64,000 bases of DNA. Source: Cydia pomonella (lineage: Eukaryota > Arthropoda > Insecta > Lepidoptera > Tortricidae). Position 1 is the stretch's first letter; each line of letters begins with the position of its first letter. The DNA lies in the NCBI RefSeq assembly GCF_033807575.1, contig NC_084710.1, positions 22,362,357-22,426,356 of the forward strand, in the 5' to 3' direction. Both the position numbers and the translations under genes were made by a program. Shown piece by piece: positions 63,155 through 64,000 of the stretch. A model generated the notes under the pieces. That model was not told the origin of the DNA, did not search any database, and worked only from the letters and a program-made list of their open reading frames with translations.

Positions 63155-63337
63155 AATTAATAAACAATATATATATATTATAGTTTACGAATAAATGTTT
63201 TTATTTTACTTCACAAAAACATCAGAAAGATAAAACATAAGTTTCTTCACTATTCCAAATTTCAATACGATAGTGTAAGTAATTCCCGAAATATTTAGCG
63301 ACGTGTAGTGTAGTGTTTATATATCAAACAGACGGAC

Positions 63338-63400
63338 GGAGTCGTATCATAAGGGTTCCGTTTTACCTTTTCGGTACGGAACCGGTACCCTAAAGAGAGA
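63338..63400. repeat. Element B end fragment
   Basis: aacagacggacggagtcgta, aagggttccgttttacc and ttcggtacggaacc. Confidence 0.5.
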
Positions 63401-63420
63401 TTTTTTTATATATTTATTTT

Positions 63421-63777
63421 TTTATACTACGTCGGTGACAAACAAGCATACGGCCTGCCTGATGGTAAGCAGTATCCGTAGCCTATGTACGCCTGCAACT
63501 CCAGAGGAGTTACATGCACGTTGCCGACCCTAACCCCCTCCCACCCTCGTTGAGCTCTGGCAACCTTACTCACCGGCAGGAACACAACACTATGAGTAGG
63601 GCCTAGTGTTATTTGGCTGCGGTTTTCTGTAAGGTGGAGGTACTTCCCCAGTTGGGCTCTGCTCTAGATCTGGAATGACATCCGCTGTGCTGTGCCCTAC
63701 CACACAGAGCGAGATGACATTCACAATGCCCATACCTCTCTTGTGGACGTAGTTTAAGGACATACCCGGGTCATATT
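63421..63777 (-). mobile_element. LINE-G long 3' end
   Basis: tatactacgtcggtgacaaa to gttgggctctgctctagatc and tggacgtagtttaaggacat. Nearly the same as 57136-57500; minus-strand words SPTGEVPPPYRKPQPNNTR are retained. Confidence 0.78.
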
Positions 63778-63784
63778 ATAGTAC

Positions 63785-64000
63785 AGTCAGCAAACGAGCA
63801 GACGAGCCGCCTGATGGGAAGCGGTCATCGTCGCCCATGGACATAAGCAACACCATAGGAGCCACTTAAGCGTTGCCGACCCTTGAGAACCTTAAATACC
63901 CGCTTCTTGAAGAATTTCATGTCGTAGCGCAAAGGAACCTCAGGAAGCAACGCATTCCACATTCCGCACGTTCTAGGAAGAATCGAGCGAGATGCCCGCT
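63785..64000 (-). pseudogene. LINE C-terminus (GRQRLSGSYGVA type), cut by window edge
   Basis: The minus strand reads ILPRTCGMWNALLPEVPLRY, MKFFKKRVFKVLKGRQRLSG, SYGVAYVHGRR and stop, then tail ccgcttcccatcaggcggct and cgtctgctcgtttgctgac. A sister subfamily of LINE-G; its tail also ends the mosaic SINE at 25835. The 5' part lies beyond 64000. Confidence 0.82.

Overview
The window looks like nuclear DNA of a lepidopteran insect (moth or butterfly; inference). It is AT-rich and intron-rich. Its dispersed repeats are ones I associate with ditrysian Lepidoptera: a tRNA-derived SINE with a (TTTA)n-type tail, several 5'-truncated non-LTR (LINE) 3' ends, Helitron ends and many foldback MITEs. There are no operons, rRNA genes, true tRNA genes or CRISPR arrays. 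Nearly all long open frames are pieces of transposons.

Two host genes can be modelled and a third is suggested. (1) Minus strand, exons at 39978-39875, 35653-35563 and 34003-33267: the 5' part of a Nimrod-family gene, with signal peptide, EMI-like segment, CCxGY motif and four NIM-type EGF repeats. Its last exon(s) were not found. (2) Plus strand, exons at 44371-44409, 45851-45954, 47263-48128 and 48654-48700: a complete unrecognised 351-aa type I membrane protein with a Cys-bearing N-terminal part, a Ser/Thr/Asn-rich stalk of degenerate ~25-aa repeats, one membrane segment and a short tail. Genes 1 and 2 are divergent, with start sites about 4.3 kb apart. (3) Plus strand, about 56156-56305: a probable promoter and non-coding first exon ending in a perfect splice donor; no coding exons were found after it.

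Layout. 1-33 kb: repeat-dense DNA, intergenic or the 3' intron(s) of the Nimrod gene, with LINE relics (1.6, 2.3-4.1, 7.9-8.7, 9.5-10, 16.2-16.9, 20.3, 22 kb), SINEs, palindromic MITEs and a Helitron helicase relic near 29.3-30.3 kb. 33-40 kb: Nimrod exons with MITEs, a SINE and an antisense LINE in the introns. 40-44 kb: divergent intergenic region. 44-48.7 kb: membrane-protein gene, whose introns contain SINEs and a MITE with perfect 60-bp inverted repeats. 48.7-56 kb: LINE relics and foldback elements. 56-64 kb: putative third gene start, then deeply nested insertions (SINE interrupted by a Helitron-like piece and a Tc1/mariner-like MITE; a MITE interrupted by a LINE tail and a SINE).

Names used here: 'SINE-A' is the tRNA-derived SINE; 'LINE-G' is the non-LTR family whose protein ends near a GRQR motif and whose short 3' tails occur many times; 'element B' is the family with ends reading ccggccaag and ggttccg. 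No homology search was possible. Family names come from motif recognition, and start or stop limits of repeats are approximate unless a duplication or inverted repeat fixes them.
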